Assembly: GCA_900769975.1 (NCBI GenBank)
Contig: CAAGIR010000142.1
Location: forward strand, 52,739 to 116,738
Direction: 5' to 3'
DNA from: Spirochaetia bacterium
GTDB taxonomy: Bacteria; Spirochaetota; Spirochaetia; Treponematales; Treponemataceae
Length of the DNA: 64,000 bases
This document shows positions 18,186-27,261 of this stretch, in pieces. Each line of letters opens with the position of its first letter. Positions within the stretch are counted from its first letter, which is position 1. Under the pieces are notes generated by a model. That model saw nothing but the letters and a program-made list of their open reading frames with translations, did not search any database and had not been told where the DNA came from. A program made the position numbers and the translations under genes.

Positions 18186-21100
18186 TCAAAAAGTCAATTT
18201 CCATGATAACGTTAATGAAGTTGAAGGAATAAATTCTCCTTTTAACATTGCATTAATATCTGGTGCCATATTAATTCTAATATTTGGCCCCGTAAACAAA
18301 AATCCAAAATCAGAATTAATATTTACTGGTATATTAGAAAATGGTGATTCAAATTCCAATCCAAATTCTGGCTGAAAAATCGGCCTGCCCACAGAAATAA
18401 TGTCGTTGGTCTGTGCATTTTCAAAAGAAACATGCAGCATTGCATCAACATATAATGAACTTCCTAAATATCTACCTACATAAACAGTTGAATTATCTAA
18501 AAAGTTACCAATCGAAATATTATTTTTTGACAAATCTCCAGACATTCCCATACTGAGGGTATTCTGCAAAACATTTGTCCTAATAGAAAATATATCAAAA
18601 TTTAACAAATCACGCAACTTGTTTTCCATAGAGCGCATGACTGTAGACTGCAAAGCATAATCAGAAGCAGCAAAAAGTAAATCAGATGCATTGCTTGAAT
18701 CTGCCACAACTATCTGACCGAGCAAAACCCTTATTTCATTTTCAGACTTTATAGGATCGGAAGTAAATCTTGGTTCCATATTATTCAAATATTGATTTTC
18801 TACCGTCATGATAATTTTTACATTCTGTCCTTTATAATCTTTTTCTCGTGTTTCTGCGTGTAAAGTGACGATTGGATTTAAAATTTCATTTGGATTAAAT
18901 TTAATTGCACCTGATTTTATATAAAAGTTTCTATTTAAATAAGAAACATCGCCAGAACGTACTTTTAATTCACCAATTACAGAATATTGTTCCAAATCCT
19001 GATTCATTTTTAATGTAAATGATGTATTTGGCACAAAAACACAGCGTAAAATAGGATCAAAACTGATGGAAGCATGCGTTCCCAATTTTATGTCTAAATC
19101 GGTAGTCATTTTCATTTGATTTGAAGAATCGTCATCATCAGCTTGAGTTTGATTTAAACCTGAAAAAGAAGTTACTGAAGATGTAAGGATTACGTTTTCC
19201 CCAAAAACTTTTCCTGAAATATCAAAATTTTCACCTTCCATAGCAAGTTTTAAATCTGTAGAAACGTCACCTTCCAAATCAAAAAATGGCGTAAGAATTT
19301 TTACAGGGAATAAATCCTGTTTATGAGTAATTACAGAACCTTCTATCCTGTCTAAAATCCATTTGTTTAAAATAAAATCAAACTGTACATCCACTTTCTG
19401 ATTATTTTTTGTTTTGATTGTGGTATTTTCAAATCTTATTTCATTTTTATTAAACGTAAAAATAATATCATTACTTGTCAGCCTTTGCTTTGTGATGGAC
19501 GGCAATTTAAATACTGGTGAAGGTATTTCCAGCGTACCTGAAAAATCTGGTGTATCAAGCGAAGAATTTATCATAATGTTTCCTTCCAGCATACCCTTTT
19601 CCACCAGCAGAATATCATCAAAATTCAAATATTTAAGAAGTTTTATCAAGTCGATTTTTAAATCATATAAACTAAGGCTTGTATTTGTCGAATTACTGAT
19701 ACCGCCAAATCCAAAAGATATAAAATCCTTATTATCTACAAAAATGTCAATTAATCCGTTTTCAAAATCCATTGTACCGTTAATTCCTGCATTTTCTGAA
19801 GAAGTAATGTAGCACGTTTTATCTGAATAGGATGCATTAAGTGTTAATGGAAAACTTTTTTTAATTAATGTACCGCTAAAAGAAGATGCTGCCATTGTCA
19901 CAAAAAAACTGTCTGGAAAAAGTGAATTATTATTCAGTATTACATTTGAAATATCTAAAGATAAAGGAGAAAGAAGCGTTTTTCCATTAAAATTACATTT
20001 TAATTCTCCTGCGGCCGACAAATTATAATCTTCCAAAGAAAACTGTGCCGCAATATCTGAAACATTAATCATATCATAAGAAATATCCAGATCATTTACA
20101 GAAATTATTTTATCTTCAAGTACGGCACTTCCGCTTAATTTTAAAAATGATGTCGAAATCAATAAAGAAGAATCCTGCAAATTCACAGAAACATATGGAT
20201 TTTCCAAAACTCCCGAGGCAAACAAAGATGCCGTTATTTTGTTGTTTTCATTTTGCAAAAATCCAAAACGATTTAATCCAAAAGAATTCAGTTCAAGCTG
20301 AAGATTCAGATAAATATTTTCTTTAAAATTATTAATATCAAGCTTTACCTGTTCTGGATTTGAAATTACTCCGTCAAAAACTATGCTTTCCTGAGAAAGA
20401 GGATTTTTTACATTAACACGTAAACCTATGGAATCAAAAATTGAATTGTTTATGTTCAAGGTAACGTCCGCATCACCTTGCAGCGAAGAATATAAATCAC
20501 TGTATGCTATAGAATCTAACTGTGCACCGTATTTTGTAATATTGCCTGTGAGTACAAGTTTAGGATTAGTCATATAATCTGCACTTGAAACTTCTGCTTC
20601 AAACTGCTGCAGCACAATCTGAGGTCCATTTAATGTATCATAAGAAAAATATGTATTAGAAGAAAAAATTGTAGTGTTATTTTGGAATTTAACAGGAAGA
20701 TTATTAAACTGGACAGAACCTGCTAATTCTTTATTTCCTTCAAAACGAACTTCCATCTGCATATCATAATCACCAGATAACGTAATTATTCCAGGCATAA
20801 CAGAACCTGTAAAATGATATGGAATTGACGAAGTATTCAAATCAAGCGTAAAAAACATATCTGAATAATCCTCGCTACATTCAAAACTTCCTGCTACTTC
20901 AAAAGCGGCTTTTCCATAAATCACAGAAAGATTATTAATCTGAAAATTCTGTTCGTTTCCATTTACGCTAAGCATTACTACCTGATTGTCTTTTTTTGTA
21001 TTTGCCAGAAGGATATAAGGAATATTGTAAGATAAATCTTTAAAATCGGTAGAAAAATACATATCGCCCGAAAGAGCGTACGCAGATGTTCCCTCCTTTA

Positions 21101-22631
21101 TAGAAGAAAGTTTTCTCGAAGTTTCGCTGTCCAGAAATTCACATACAAATCCCACTACACTGTCAAGGTAAATTGTATTTAAAAGGATACTTGACTGAAT
21201 GTAATTTGATTTTAAAAGATAACTTCCGTCTATCTGGATTTTTCCTGGTTCTGATTCATAAACATGTGAATAATCTGACGCTTCAAAATTAAAATCGAAT
21301 GAATCTGTTCCTGGCAAAACTGATAATTGCAAAGCTGTAAGCGATTGTTCTTCTATAAATAATTGTGGCGAAAATGCCATAAAACCTTTTTCCAGTGCTT
21401 CAAAATAAACTTCAGTAGAAATAGTTTTTCCGTTTTTTAATTTAAGATAAGGCAATTCAAAAAGTCCTGTAAGCTGCAGGTTTTTATAATTAAACGATAA
21501 TTCTGATTGCGCAGAACAATTTTCGCCTTCTAAATACAGTTTTTTTATTTCAAGTTTGTCCTGATTTCCGAAAACAGAAAAACCAGCCTTTAATCCGCCT
21601 GCAAATATTTCGTCAGGCAATATACAGTCTGTATCGCTAATAAAATTAACAGACTTTTCTGAAAGGTTACATTTTACTATTGTGTCTGTATTAAAAACAG
21701 TATTTTTAAGTTTTTGCAATTTTTTTTGTTTTGAATTTGCCGAAATAATGTTAAATGGTGCAAGATTGTCTGCATTAAACTGTACATTTAAATCTTTGTT
21801 TTCCAGATCGTATTTTACACCCACTGATACAGGATTTACAACTTGAATTGTATGTATTTCAAACTGATTGTTTTCATAACCAGCCTGTAAATTCAATTTT
21901 CCAATTTTATATGTCCCGTTTGTTAAATCTGAAAGTTTAACAGTAAAGTGAGCTTCCTCCATCTGTCTTGTAATATTTCCATTGACAGCCATTTTGCATG
22001 AAATATTTTGATTAAGCACATCTACTGGCGCATTTGAAACATTTGCTTCTATCGAAGAATCAAACTGGACGGAAATAAGATTTTTTTTCAGATTGTTGTC
22101 TACGTTGATTTTTTTAAGGTTTACTGCTGCATTTAATCCTTTATTTTTATAAAGTACATCAATATTTTTCAATTTTATGTTTTGCGGAATATATTTGCTT
22201 ATGTTTGAAGAAAACTGTTTGTCATCATTTGAAGTGTTTTTTGACAGCGAATTAAAAATATCAATAAGTTCTGACAGTTCAATTTTTACACCGTCTATCA
22301 AAATATATGTAATTCCGTTCTGTACATCGCCTTTTATCAATTTAAAAATGTTTATTCCGATTTTTGTCTGATTTATAGTAAGGATTTTTTCTTCATTTTT
22401 TGATATTTCTATGTCGTGTATAAAAACATTTGACAAGATTGAAGGTGACAGTGATTTATATGATATTTTTAACCCGGTATCTTTTTGAATATTGTACAGA
22501 AAGTCTGAAATGCCGCTGTTAATTGATGATATAAAATGTTTTCCAACTGGAATGCTTATCACCAAAGCAATAAAAGTGAGAAAAATCAAAATAAAACTGC
22601 GAACACGGCCACTTTTGTACAAAAATCCCAT
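18186..22631 (-). CDS. tamB: TamB-like translocation/assembly module protein
   Basis: A 1481-residue AsmA/TamB-family protein. One N-terminal membrane anchor lies at about 12-33, followed by a very long run of beta strands forming the hydrophobic groove expected of these bridge-like proteins. The conserved TamB domain is at the C terminus (about 1130-1481), including RSGDVSYLNRNFYIKSG and DPIKSENEIRVLLGQ. TamB works with an Omp85 protein and is implicated in phospholipid or protein passage to the outer membrane. It lies 62 bases upstream of bamA; no separate TamA is present here. Confidence 0.9.
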   Translation of the reverse strand: MGFLYKSGRVRSFILIFLTFIALVISIPVGKHFISSINSGISDFLYNIQKDTGLKISYKSLSPSILSNVFIHDIEISKNEEKILTINQTKIGINIFKLIKGDVQNGITYILIDGVKIELSELIDIFNSLSKNTSNDDKQFSSNISKYIPQNIKLKNIDVLYKNKGLNAAVNLKKINVDNNLKKNLISVQFDSSIEANVSNAPVDVLNQNISCKMAVNGNITRQMEEAHFTVKLSDLTNGTYKIGKLNLQAGYENNQFEIHTIQVVNPVSVGVKYDLENKDLNVQFNADNLAPFNIISANSKQKKLQKLKNTVFNTDTIVKCNLSEKSVNFISDTDCILPDEIFAGGLKAGFSVFGNQDKLEIKKLYLEGENCSAQSELSFNYKNLQLTGLFELPYLKLKNGKTISTEVYFEALEKGFMAFSPQLFIEEQSLTALQLSVLPGTDSFDFNFEASDYSHVYESEPGKIQIDGSYLLKSNYIQSSILLNTIYLDSVVGFVCEFLDSETSRKLSSIKEGTSAYALSGDMYFSTDFKDLSYNIPYILLANTKKDNQVVMLSVNGNEQNFQINNLSVIYGKAAFEVAGSFECSEDYSDMFFTLDLNTSSIPYHFTGSVMPGIITLSGDYDMQMEVRFEGNKELAGSVQFNNLPVKFQNNTTIFSSNTYFSYDTLNGPQIVLQQFEAEVSSADYMTNPKLVLTGNITKYGAQLDSIAYSDLYSSLQGDADVTLNINNSIFDSIGLRVNVKNPLSQESIVFDGVISNPEQVKLDINNFKENIYLNLQLELNSFGLNRFGFLQNENNKITASLFASGVLENPYVSVNLQDSSLLISTSFLKLSGSAVLEDKIISVNDLDISYDMINVSDIAAQFSLEDYNLSAAGELKCNFNGKTLLSPLSLDISNVILNNNSLFPDSFFVTMAASSFSGTLIKKSFPLTLNASYSDKTCYITSSENAGINGTMDFENGLIDIFVDNKDFISFGFGGISNSTNTSLSLYDLKIDLIKLLKYLNFDDILLVEKGMLEGNIMINSSLDTPDFSGTLEIPSPVFKLPSITKQRLTSNDIIFTFNKNEIRFENTTIKTKNNQKVDVQFDFILNKWILDRIEGSVITHKQDLFPVKILTPFFDLEGDVSTDLKLAMEGENFDISGKVFGENVILTSSVTSFSGLNQTQADDDDSSNQMKMTTDLDIKLGTHASISFDPILRCVFVPNTSFTLKMNQDLEQYSVIGELKVRSGDVSYLNRNFYIKSGAIKFNPNEILNPIVTLHAETREKDYKGQNVKIIMTVENQYLNNMEPRFTSDPIKSENEIRVLLGQIVVADSSNASDLLFAASDYALQSTVMRSMENKLRDLLNFDIFSIRTNVLQNTLSMGMSGDLSKNNISIGNFLDNSTVYVGRYLGSSLYVDAMLHVSFENAQTNDIISVGRPIFQPEFGLEFESPFSNIPVNINSDFGFLFTGPNIRINMAPDINAMLKGEFIPSTSLTLSWKLTF

Positions 22632-22710
22632 TTTAACTTTTCAATTATATCATTTTTTCATATCTTTATATAGTATTCAAAGCCTGTGCATAAAAAAAAT
22701 TAAACAACCA

Positions 22711-22853
22711 TTGCGGTGAAACTTGTGCGGAGAAAATACTGGTGTGTAATTGGTTATGTAAAACTTACGTGGCAAAAATGCTACGGTGTAACTGATGATG
22801 TGAAACTTATGATGCAAAAAAATGCACGTTCTGTAATGAAAAAAATGCCACAG
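22711..22853. repeat. Degenerate ~44-bp tandem repeat, about 2.5 copies
   Basis: Between tamB and tmk, a unit of about 44 bases recurs with drift. Each copy has GGTG-TAA, then GATGTGAAACTTA or TATGTAAAACTTA, then GCAAAAA-ATGC. The best two copies lie near 22740-22827, with a partial copy on the left. A 48-codon GTG-initiated frame runs through it (22725-22871), but its peptide simply follows the repeat and it has no convincing ribosome site. Confidence 0.5.
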
Positions 22854-22891
22854 CCTGCAATGTTTCTCTAGTAAAAAATAACAATTTAATT

Positions 22892-22897
22892 TATAAT
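22892..22897 (+). promoter_or_regulatory. -10 element of tmk, seven bases from the start codon
   Basis: TATAAT at 22892-22897 lies seven bases before the tmk ATG. No good -35 sequence is visible and no Shine-Dalgarno sequence is present, so the transcript could begin at the start codon. Confidence 0.4.
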
Positions 22898-22904
22898 CTT
22901 AACT

Positions 22905-23522
22905 ATGATTTTAAAGAATTTTATTGTTTTTGAAGGAATTGACGGAGCAGGAACTTCCACCCAAATAAAAAAAATATGCGAAACAAATCCTGATTTATTT
23001 TTTCAAACGGCAGAACCGACATCACTTGAAACAGGAAAGTTTTTACGCAGAATGTTAGGCGGAGAATTCAATGTTGACGAAAAAACCAATTCTTTTCTTT
23101 TTGCAGCCGACAGATGTGAACATATATATGGAAAAAACGGCGTAATTGAACAGTTAAATTCGGGGAAAATCGTAATCAGCGACCGATATTTTTTTTCAAG
23201 TCTTGCTTACCAGTCCATTTCTTGCGGCGAAGAACTGCCAAAACTTTTAAATTCGACTTTTCCTCTGCCACAGATTTTATTTTTCTTTGAAATTAATCCA
23301 GAAATTTCTTTAAAAAGAGTAATTTCACGTAATGAAAAAAAAGAAATTTATGAAAAAATTGATTTACAAAACAAAATCGCAGCAGAATACGAAAAAATCA
23401 TAAGCGAATACGAAAACGATTCAATTAACAACGGAATGAAAATAATCAGGATAGATGCCACCAAGTCAATAGAAGAAATTTTTGCTGAAATTTTAAATAC
23501 AATCAATTCAATACTTAAATAA
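22905..23522 (+). CDS. tmk: Thymidylate kinase
   Basis: dTMP kinase of 205 residues, supplying dTDP for DNA synthesis. It shows FEGIDGAGTSTQIKK near residue 9, AADRCEHIY near 68, the DRYFFSSLAYQS motif near 94, and a lid region ISRNEKKEIYEK. The P-loop has Thr where Walker A normally has Lys (GAGTST rather than GAGKST). All other family motifs are intact, so this looks like a functional variant. It is divergent from tamB across a repeat-containing gap and lacks a Shine-Dalgarno sequence. Confidence 0.9.
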   Translation: MILKNFIVFEGIDGAGTSTQIKKICETNPDLFFQTAEPTSLETGKFLRRMLGGEFNVDEKTNSFLFAADRCEHIYGKNGVIEQLNSGKIVISDRYFFSSLAYQSISCGEELPKLLNSTFPLPQILFFFEINPEISLKRVISRNEKKEIYEKIDLQNKIAAEYEKIISEYENDSINNGMKIIRIDATKSIEEIFAEILNTINSILK

Positions 23523-23550
23523 AATCATTAGCATAAAATAATATAAATTG

Positions 23551-23580
23551 CTTACATAATGCACTTTTTTCACCGATAAT
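23551..23580 (+). promoter_or_regulatory. Promoter abutting the exported-protein gene
   Basis: CTTACA at 23551-23556, an 18-base spacer and GATAAT at 23575-23580 end six bases before the GTG start at 23587. There is no Shine-Dalgarno sequence in between. Confidence 0.4.
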
Positions 23581-23586
23581 TATTTT

Positions 23587-24201
23587 GTGAAAAAGAATTT
23601 TTTTAAATCTGTATCATTTTTTCTCTTTTTATTATTTATTTCAAATCCGCTGAATGCTTATATGGTTAAATATAAGGAAGACTGGTACAATTTGTATCAC
23701 GTTCACTATCAGCAATATCCTGATGACTGCATTGAAAACATATACTGGCTGGAAAAAGCAGCGCAGGCAGATTTCTGTAATCCTCAGTTCACAGGCATAA
23801 ACATAACATCAGAAAAACAATGGGAAAAATACCGTTACCTTTTTCAAATGCACATAAACCTTAAATTAATAGAACAGCATTTACGGCTCGGCAGAACTTA
23901 TGACAAAAAATGTATATATTTTTATGATGCACCCTGGAAAGACGAATATTTAAACAATATGCAAAAAGCTCTTGACTGTTACAAAGCGGGACTTTACTAC
24001 TGGCAGGAAGCAAAAATCTGGTGCGAAAAGGCAAATGCTTCATCATTTAACTTTCTTTTTATTACGGAAAAACAAAACTGGGAAGATGAACGTGAACGCA
24101 TTGTTACAGGAGAACTGGATTACGAAAAAATGCTTAATCGTGAAATTAACAGACTAGAAAAAAACATAAAAGAACTTAACGAAATGGATAAAAAGTATTA
24201 G
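23587..24201 (+). CDS. Exported helical protein of unknown function
   Basis: A 204-residue protein with a signal peptide ending near LFISNPLNAYM. The mature part is rich in Trp, Tyr and Lys with long helices (for example LKLIEQHLRLG, KALDCYKAGLYYWQEAK) and a charged coiled C terminus. It recalls helical repeat proteins, but no family is recognised. The start is GTG at 23587; the signal peptide supports it. It lies between tmk and aroB, each with its own likely promoter. Confidence 0.65.
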   Translation: MKKNFFKSVSFFLFLLFISNPLNAYMVKYKEDWYNLYHVHYQQYPDDCIENIYWLEKAAQADFCNPQFTGINITSEKQWEKYRYLFQMHINLKLIEQHLRLGRTYDKKCIYFYDAPWKDEYLNNMQKALDCYKAGLYYWQEAKIWCEKANASSFNFLFITEKQNWEDERERIVTGELDYEKMLNREINRLEKNIKELNEMDKKY

Positions 24202-24235
24202 AATAGTATCGCTATATTTTACAAAGGTATAAAGC

Positions 24236-24263
24236 TTTACAAAAAAAGTTTATGCTGTATAAA
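24236..24263 (+). promoter_or_regulatory. Promoter close to the aroB start
   Basis: TTTACA at 24236-24241, a 16-base spacer and TATAAA at 24258-24263 lie 11 bases before the aroB ATG. The only ribosome-site-like sequence, AAAGGA, overlaps the -10 box and would not be in the transcript. A second TTTACA/TATAAA-like pair lies just upstream, so an earlier start is possible. Confidence 0.35.
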
Positions 24264-24274
24264 GGATTGATACT

Positions 24275-25393
24275 ATGTCTGATAATGATATGAAAATTTC
24301 TTACCCTGCAATTTATGCTGGAACACAAAATTCTGAAATTACTTTTATTTCTGGAACGCCTGATTTAGAAAAAGTTTTTTTCAAAGATAATGCAAATGAA
24401 GTTCAAAGAAGAATCTTCATAACAGATGCAAATGTTGCCAGTTTGGACTGTATGCAGTCTTTTATTCAGAAATTTGACGACGGTGTTTTTGAAGATGATA
24501 ATCTTATAATACTGGGTTCTGGTGAAAAATATAAAACAATTGAATCTGTATTGACAATAGTTACTGCAGCAGTTGAAGCAGACTATACACGAAAGGATAT
24601 TTTTGTAGGTATTGGTGGCGGTGTTATATGTGACATAACTGCATTTGCCGCTTCAATTTTCAAACGTGGTGCAAAAGTTCAGCTCGTACCGACAACACTT
24701 CTTGCAATGGTAGATGCAAGTATCGGTGGAAAAACAGGCTGTGATTATGATAATTACAAGAATATAATCGGTTCATTTTTCCCTGCTCAAAAACTTTATT
24801 ATTTTCCAGAATTTGTACAGTACCTTCCTGAAAATCAATTTAATTCAGGTCTGGCAGAAGCATTTAAAACGGCAATTCTTTTTGACAGCGAATTATATGA
24901 CATTTTTAAAAATCAATCTGAAAAAATTAATTCAAGAGATTCTGCCCTGCTTGACAAAATAATCAGAAAATGTGTAAAGGCAAAAGCCGACATTGTAGAA
25001 CAGGATTTTACAGAACAGGGAATACGCTCTTATTTAAATCTTGGACATACATTTGGTCATGCACTGGAAAGCATTTCTGGACTTGGGAACATAACTCATG
25101 GTTCCGCTGTAGCATGGGGAATTGGACGTGCCGTAGATTTATCATATAGAAAAGAATATTGCCGCCAGAGTTTTAGAGATGAAGTTTATGAAATTCTAAA
25201 ACAATATAACTGGGAAACAGATTCAGTTCCTCAAATTTTGCAGGGTGGCAGCATTGGTGAACGATTGCTTAATGTAATGCACAAAGACAAAAAGAACATT
25301 ACAAATAAAGTAAGAATGATTATTCCAAAAGGTCTTATTCAAATAGAAATAGAAGAAATTTCTGATGAAGAAATTCTTGCCGTTTTAAAATAA
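24275..25393 (+). CDS. aroB: 3-dehydroquinate synthase
   Basis: A 372-residue enzyme of the shikimate pathway, converting DAHP to 3-dehydroquinate using NAD and a metal. It has GGGVICDITAFAASIFKRG near residue 112, PTTLLAMVDASIGGKTG near 140, and the metal ligands in LNLGHTFGHALE near 260 and HGSAVAWG. Family length is normal. A single aroB gene here implies that aromatic amino acid synthesis genes lie elsewhere. Confidence 0.93.
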   Translation: MSDNDMKISYPAIYAGTQNSEITFISGTPDLEKVFFKDNANEVQRRIFITDANVASLDCMQSFIQKFDDGVFEDDNLIILGSGEKYKTIESVLTIVTAAVEADYTRKDIFVGIGGGVICDITAFAASIFKRGAKVQLVPTTLLAMVDASIGGKTGCDYDNYKNIIGSFFPAQKLYYFPEFVQYLPENQFNSGLAEAFKTAILFDSELYDIFKNQSEKINSRDSALLDKIIRKCVKAKADIVEQDFTEQGIRSYLNLGHTFGHALESISGLGNITHGSAVAWGIGRAVDLSYRKEYCRQSFRDEVYEILKQYNWETDSVPQILQGGSIGERLLNVMHKDKKNITNKVRMIIPKGLIQIEIEEISDEEILAVLK

Positions 25394-25417
25394 TCATATA
25401 AAATACAGGAAAATAAA

Positions 25418-26572
25418 ATGCCGCAAATAGATTATGATCATTATTTTGACTGGGCTGCAACGACTCCACCAGATTCTGATATTTTACAACAGGCTTTGGA
25501 AATCTCACTTAACAACTGGGGAAATCCTTCGAGTGTACATGAAACAGGCAAAAAGGCAAGAAAAGTTTTGGAGGATGCACGTTCAAATATTGCATATACA
25601 CTTGGCGTAAAAGCTGAAAACATTTATTTTACGTCTGGCGGAACAGAAAGTGACCAGATTCCCCTTCTTTCTGTCATGACAAAACCTTTAAAAGGCACAG
25701 TTTTGGTCAGTTCAATAGAACATCCTGCCATTCGAGAACAGGCTGAAGCCATGAAACATTGCGGCTGGAAAATAATACAAATTCCTGCAGACAAATATGG
25801 AATCATACAGCCAGAATCTGTAAGTGCCCTTATAACTGATGATACTATGCTTGTGTGCGTTATGGCAGTAAACAACGAAACTGGTGTAATTCAACCGATT
25901 TATGAAATTGCAGATGCAATAACAGAAAAATGTGCAGGAAAACGGCGTCCAAAATTTCATGTTGATTGTGTACAAGCCGCAGGAAAAATCCATCTTAATC
26001 TTTCGCATAAAGGAATTGACAGTGCGGCAATCAGTTCTCATAAAATTTGCGGACCACGTGGAATTGGCATTTTATATTTAAAAGATAAAATTGAACCATT
26101 TTTGAAAGGCGGCGGACAGGAAAAAAACATAAGAAGCGGAACAGAAAATCTTTTTGGTGCAGTTGCCGTTTCAAAATGTCTTGAACGTTATTACAATAAG
26201 GATAATTCCGATTTTTGTGAAATTTCCAGTCATTTTGTGGAAGAACTTTCAAAAATTAAAGGCGTAACGATAATTCCAGAAGGAAGACTTGAAAAACCAG
26301 AATTATTTTCGCCTTATGTTGTTCAAGCAGCCTTTTCAAATATACCTGGAAATGTAATGCTGCGTGCTTTGGATTCACAAGGATTTTGCATTTCTACAGG
26401 AAGTGCATGTTCCTCAAAAAAGAATAACCGCCCCGTTCTGGAAGCAATGCATGTCGATGCAAAATTGCGTGAAAATTCAGTGCGTTTTAGTTTTGGACCG
26501 CATACAACACAAAAAGCACTAGACTGTTTGCTAGAAGCTGTTTCAAAAATAAACAGCACTTTTAATAAATAG
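25418..26572 (+). CDS. Cysteine desulfurase (NifS/IscS family)
   Basis: A PLP enzyme of 384 residues that takes sulfur from cysteine for Fe-S clusters or tRNA thiolation. It shows YFDWAATTPPD at the start, TSGGTESDQIPL near 72, the PLP lysine in ISSHKICGPRG near 208, and the active-site Cys in STGSACSSKK near 330. The ATG has AGGAAA upstream. It follows aroB by 24 bases, probably in one transcript. No IscU partner is adjacent. Confidence 0.9.
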   Translation: MPQIDYDHYFDWAATTPPDSDILQQALEISLNNWGNPSSVHETGKKARKVLEDARSNIAYTLGVKAENIYFTSGGTESDQIPLLSVMTKPLKGTVLVSSIEHPAIREQAEAMKHCGWKIIQIPADKYGIIQPESVSALITDDTMLVCVMAVNNETGVIQPIYEIADAITEKCAGKRRPKFHVDCVQAAGKIHLNLSHKGIDSAAISSHKICGPRGIGILYLKDKIEPFLKGGGQEKNIRSGTENLFGAVAVSKCLERYYNKDNSDFCEISSHFVEELSKIKGVTIIPEGRLEKPELFSPYVVQAAFSNIPGNVMLRALDSQGFCISTGSACSSKKNNRPVLEAMHVDAKLRENSVRFSFGPHTTQKALDCLLEAVSKINSTFNK

Positions 26573-26634
26573 TTTTGTGGCCAGATTTATGTAATGTCTT
26601 TTTTCAATTTTTGGAATTTATTTTTCACTTATTC

Positions 26635-26663
26635 TTGAAAAAGACTATAAAATCTGATATTCT
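26635..26663 (+). promoter_or_regulatory. Promoter for the PUR-domain gene
   Basis: TTGAAA at 26635-26640, a 17-base spacer and TATTCT at 26658-26663 give a predicted leader of about 155 bases. The leader holds a seven-pair hairpin (AGAGTTT/AAACTCT, 26772-26791) before the GGAG at 26817. Confidence 0.4.
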
Positions 26664-26826
26664 AACAGATGCAAGGTTAAACTTTTTTGCAGTTTTTGTT
26701 AAATAAAAAGCAAATCATAACTTTAAAGTTTAATTATTTTAAGGTTTGCAAAAATTTGACAAAAGTAATTTAGAGTTTCTGACAAAACTCTGCTTTCATA
26801 AGTAACATAATAATTTGGAGATAAAA

Positions 26827-27261
26827 ATGGGTGCTCGTGGAGAACTTTTTACAACACAAGTTTTTTTAGACAATCGTTCATATTTTTTTAATGTAAAAGA
26901 AAACAGAACAGGAGATGTTTTTCTTCAGATTGTAGAAAGCAAAAACAGAGATGGAGCAGAAGCCGACCGTCATCAGATTGCTATATTTGCAGAAGATATG
27001 CAGAAATTCCTTCAGGGTATGGAAAAATCGCTTGATTTTGTTGAAAAAGACAGAAGAGCACGTCAAAAAGCAGCAAAAGAAAAACGTGCCGCAAAAGATT
27101 TACAATACTCTACAGGAAACAAAAAAGTATATCATATAAAATCAGACAAAAAATCAGAAACTGTGAATGACGGCATCAAAAAAACAGGCAGAATTGTTCA
27201 CATTGTTTCAAAAAAATCAACAGACGAAAGTAATTCAACTGCTCCACAGGAAGACAAGTAA
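26827..27261 (+). CDS. PUR-domain nucleic-acid-binding protein
   Basis: A 144-residue protein. Its first 85 residues form a PUR repeat (GELFTTQVFLDNRSYFFNVKEN, FLQIVESKN, HQIAIFAEDMQKFLQGMEKSL), as in the Bacteroidetes/spirochaete PUR family that includes Borrelia BpuR, an RNA- and DNA-binding regulator. The rest is a very basic tail rich in Lys, Arg and Ala, likely unstructured and nucleic-acid binding. The start is the ATG at 26827 with GGAG six bases upstream. It ends exactly one base before the convergent rnhB gene stops. Confidence 0.8.
   Translation: MGARGELFTTQVFLDNRSYFFNVKENRTGDVFLQIVESKNRDGAEADRHQIAIFAEDMQKFLQGMEKSLDFVEKDRRARQKAAKEKRAAKDLQYSTGNKKVYHIKSDKKSETVNDGIKKTGRIVHIVSKKSTDESNSTAPQEDK

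Noticed and set aside
22725..22871. 48-codon GTG frame through the tandem repeat upstream of tmk
   Set aside because: The peptide only reflects the repeat, the start lacks a ribosome site, and copies drift without keeping the reading frame.
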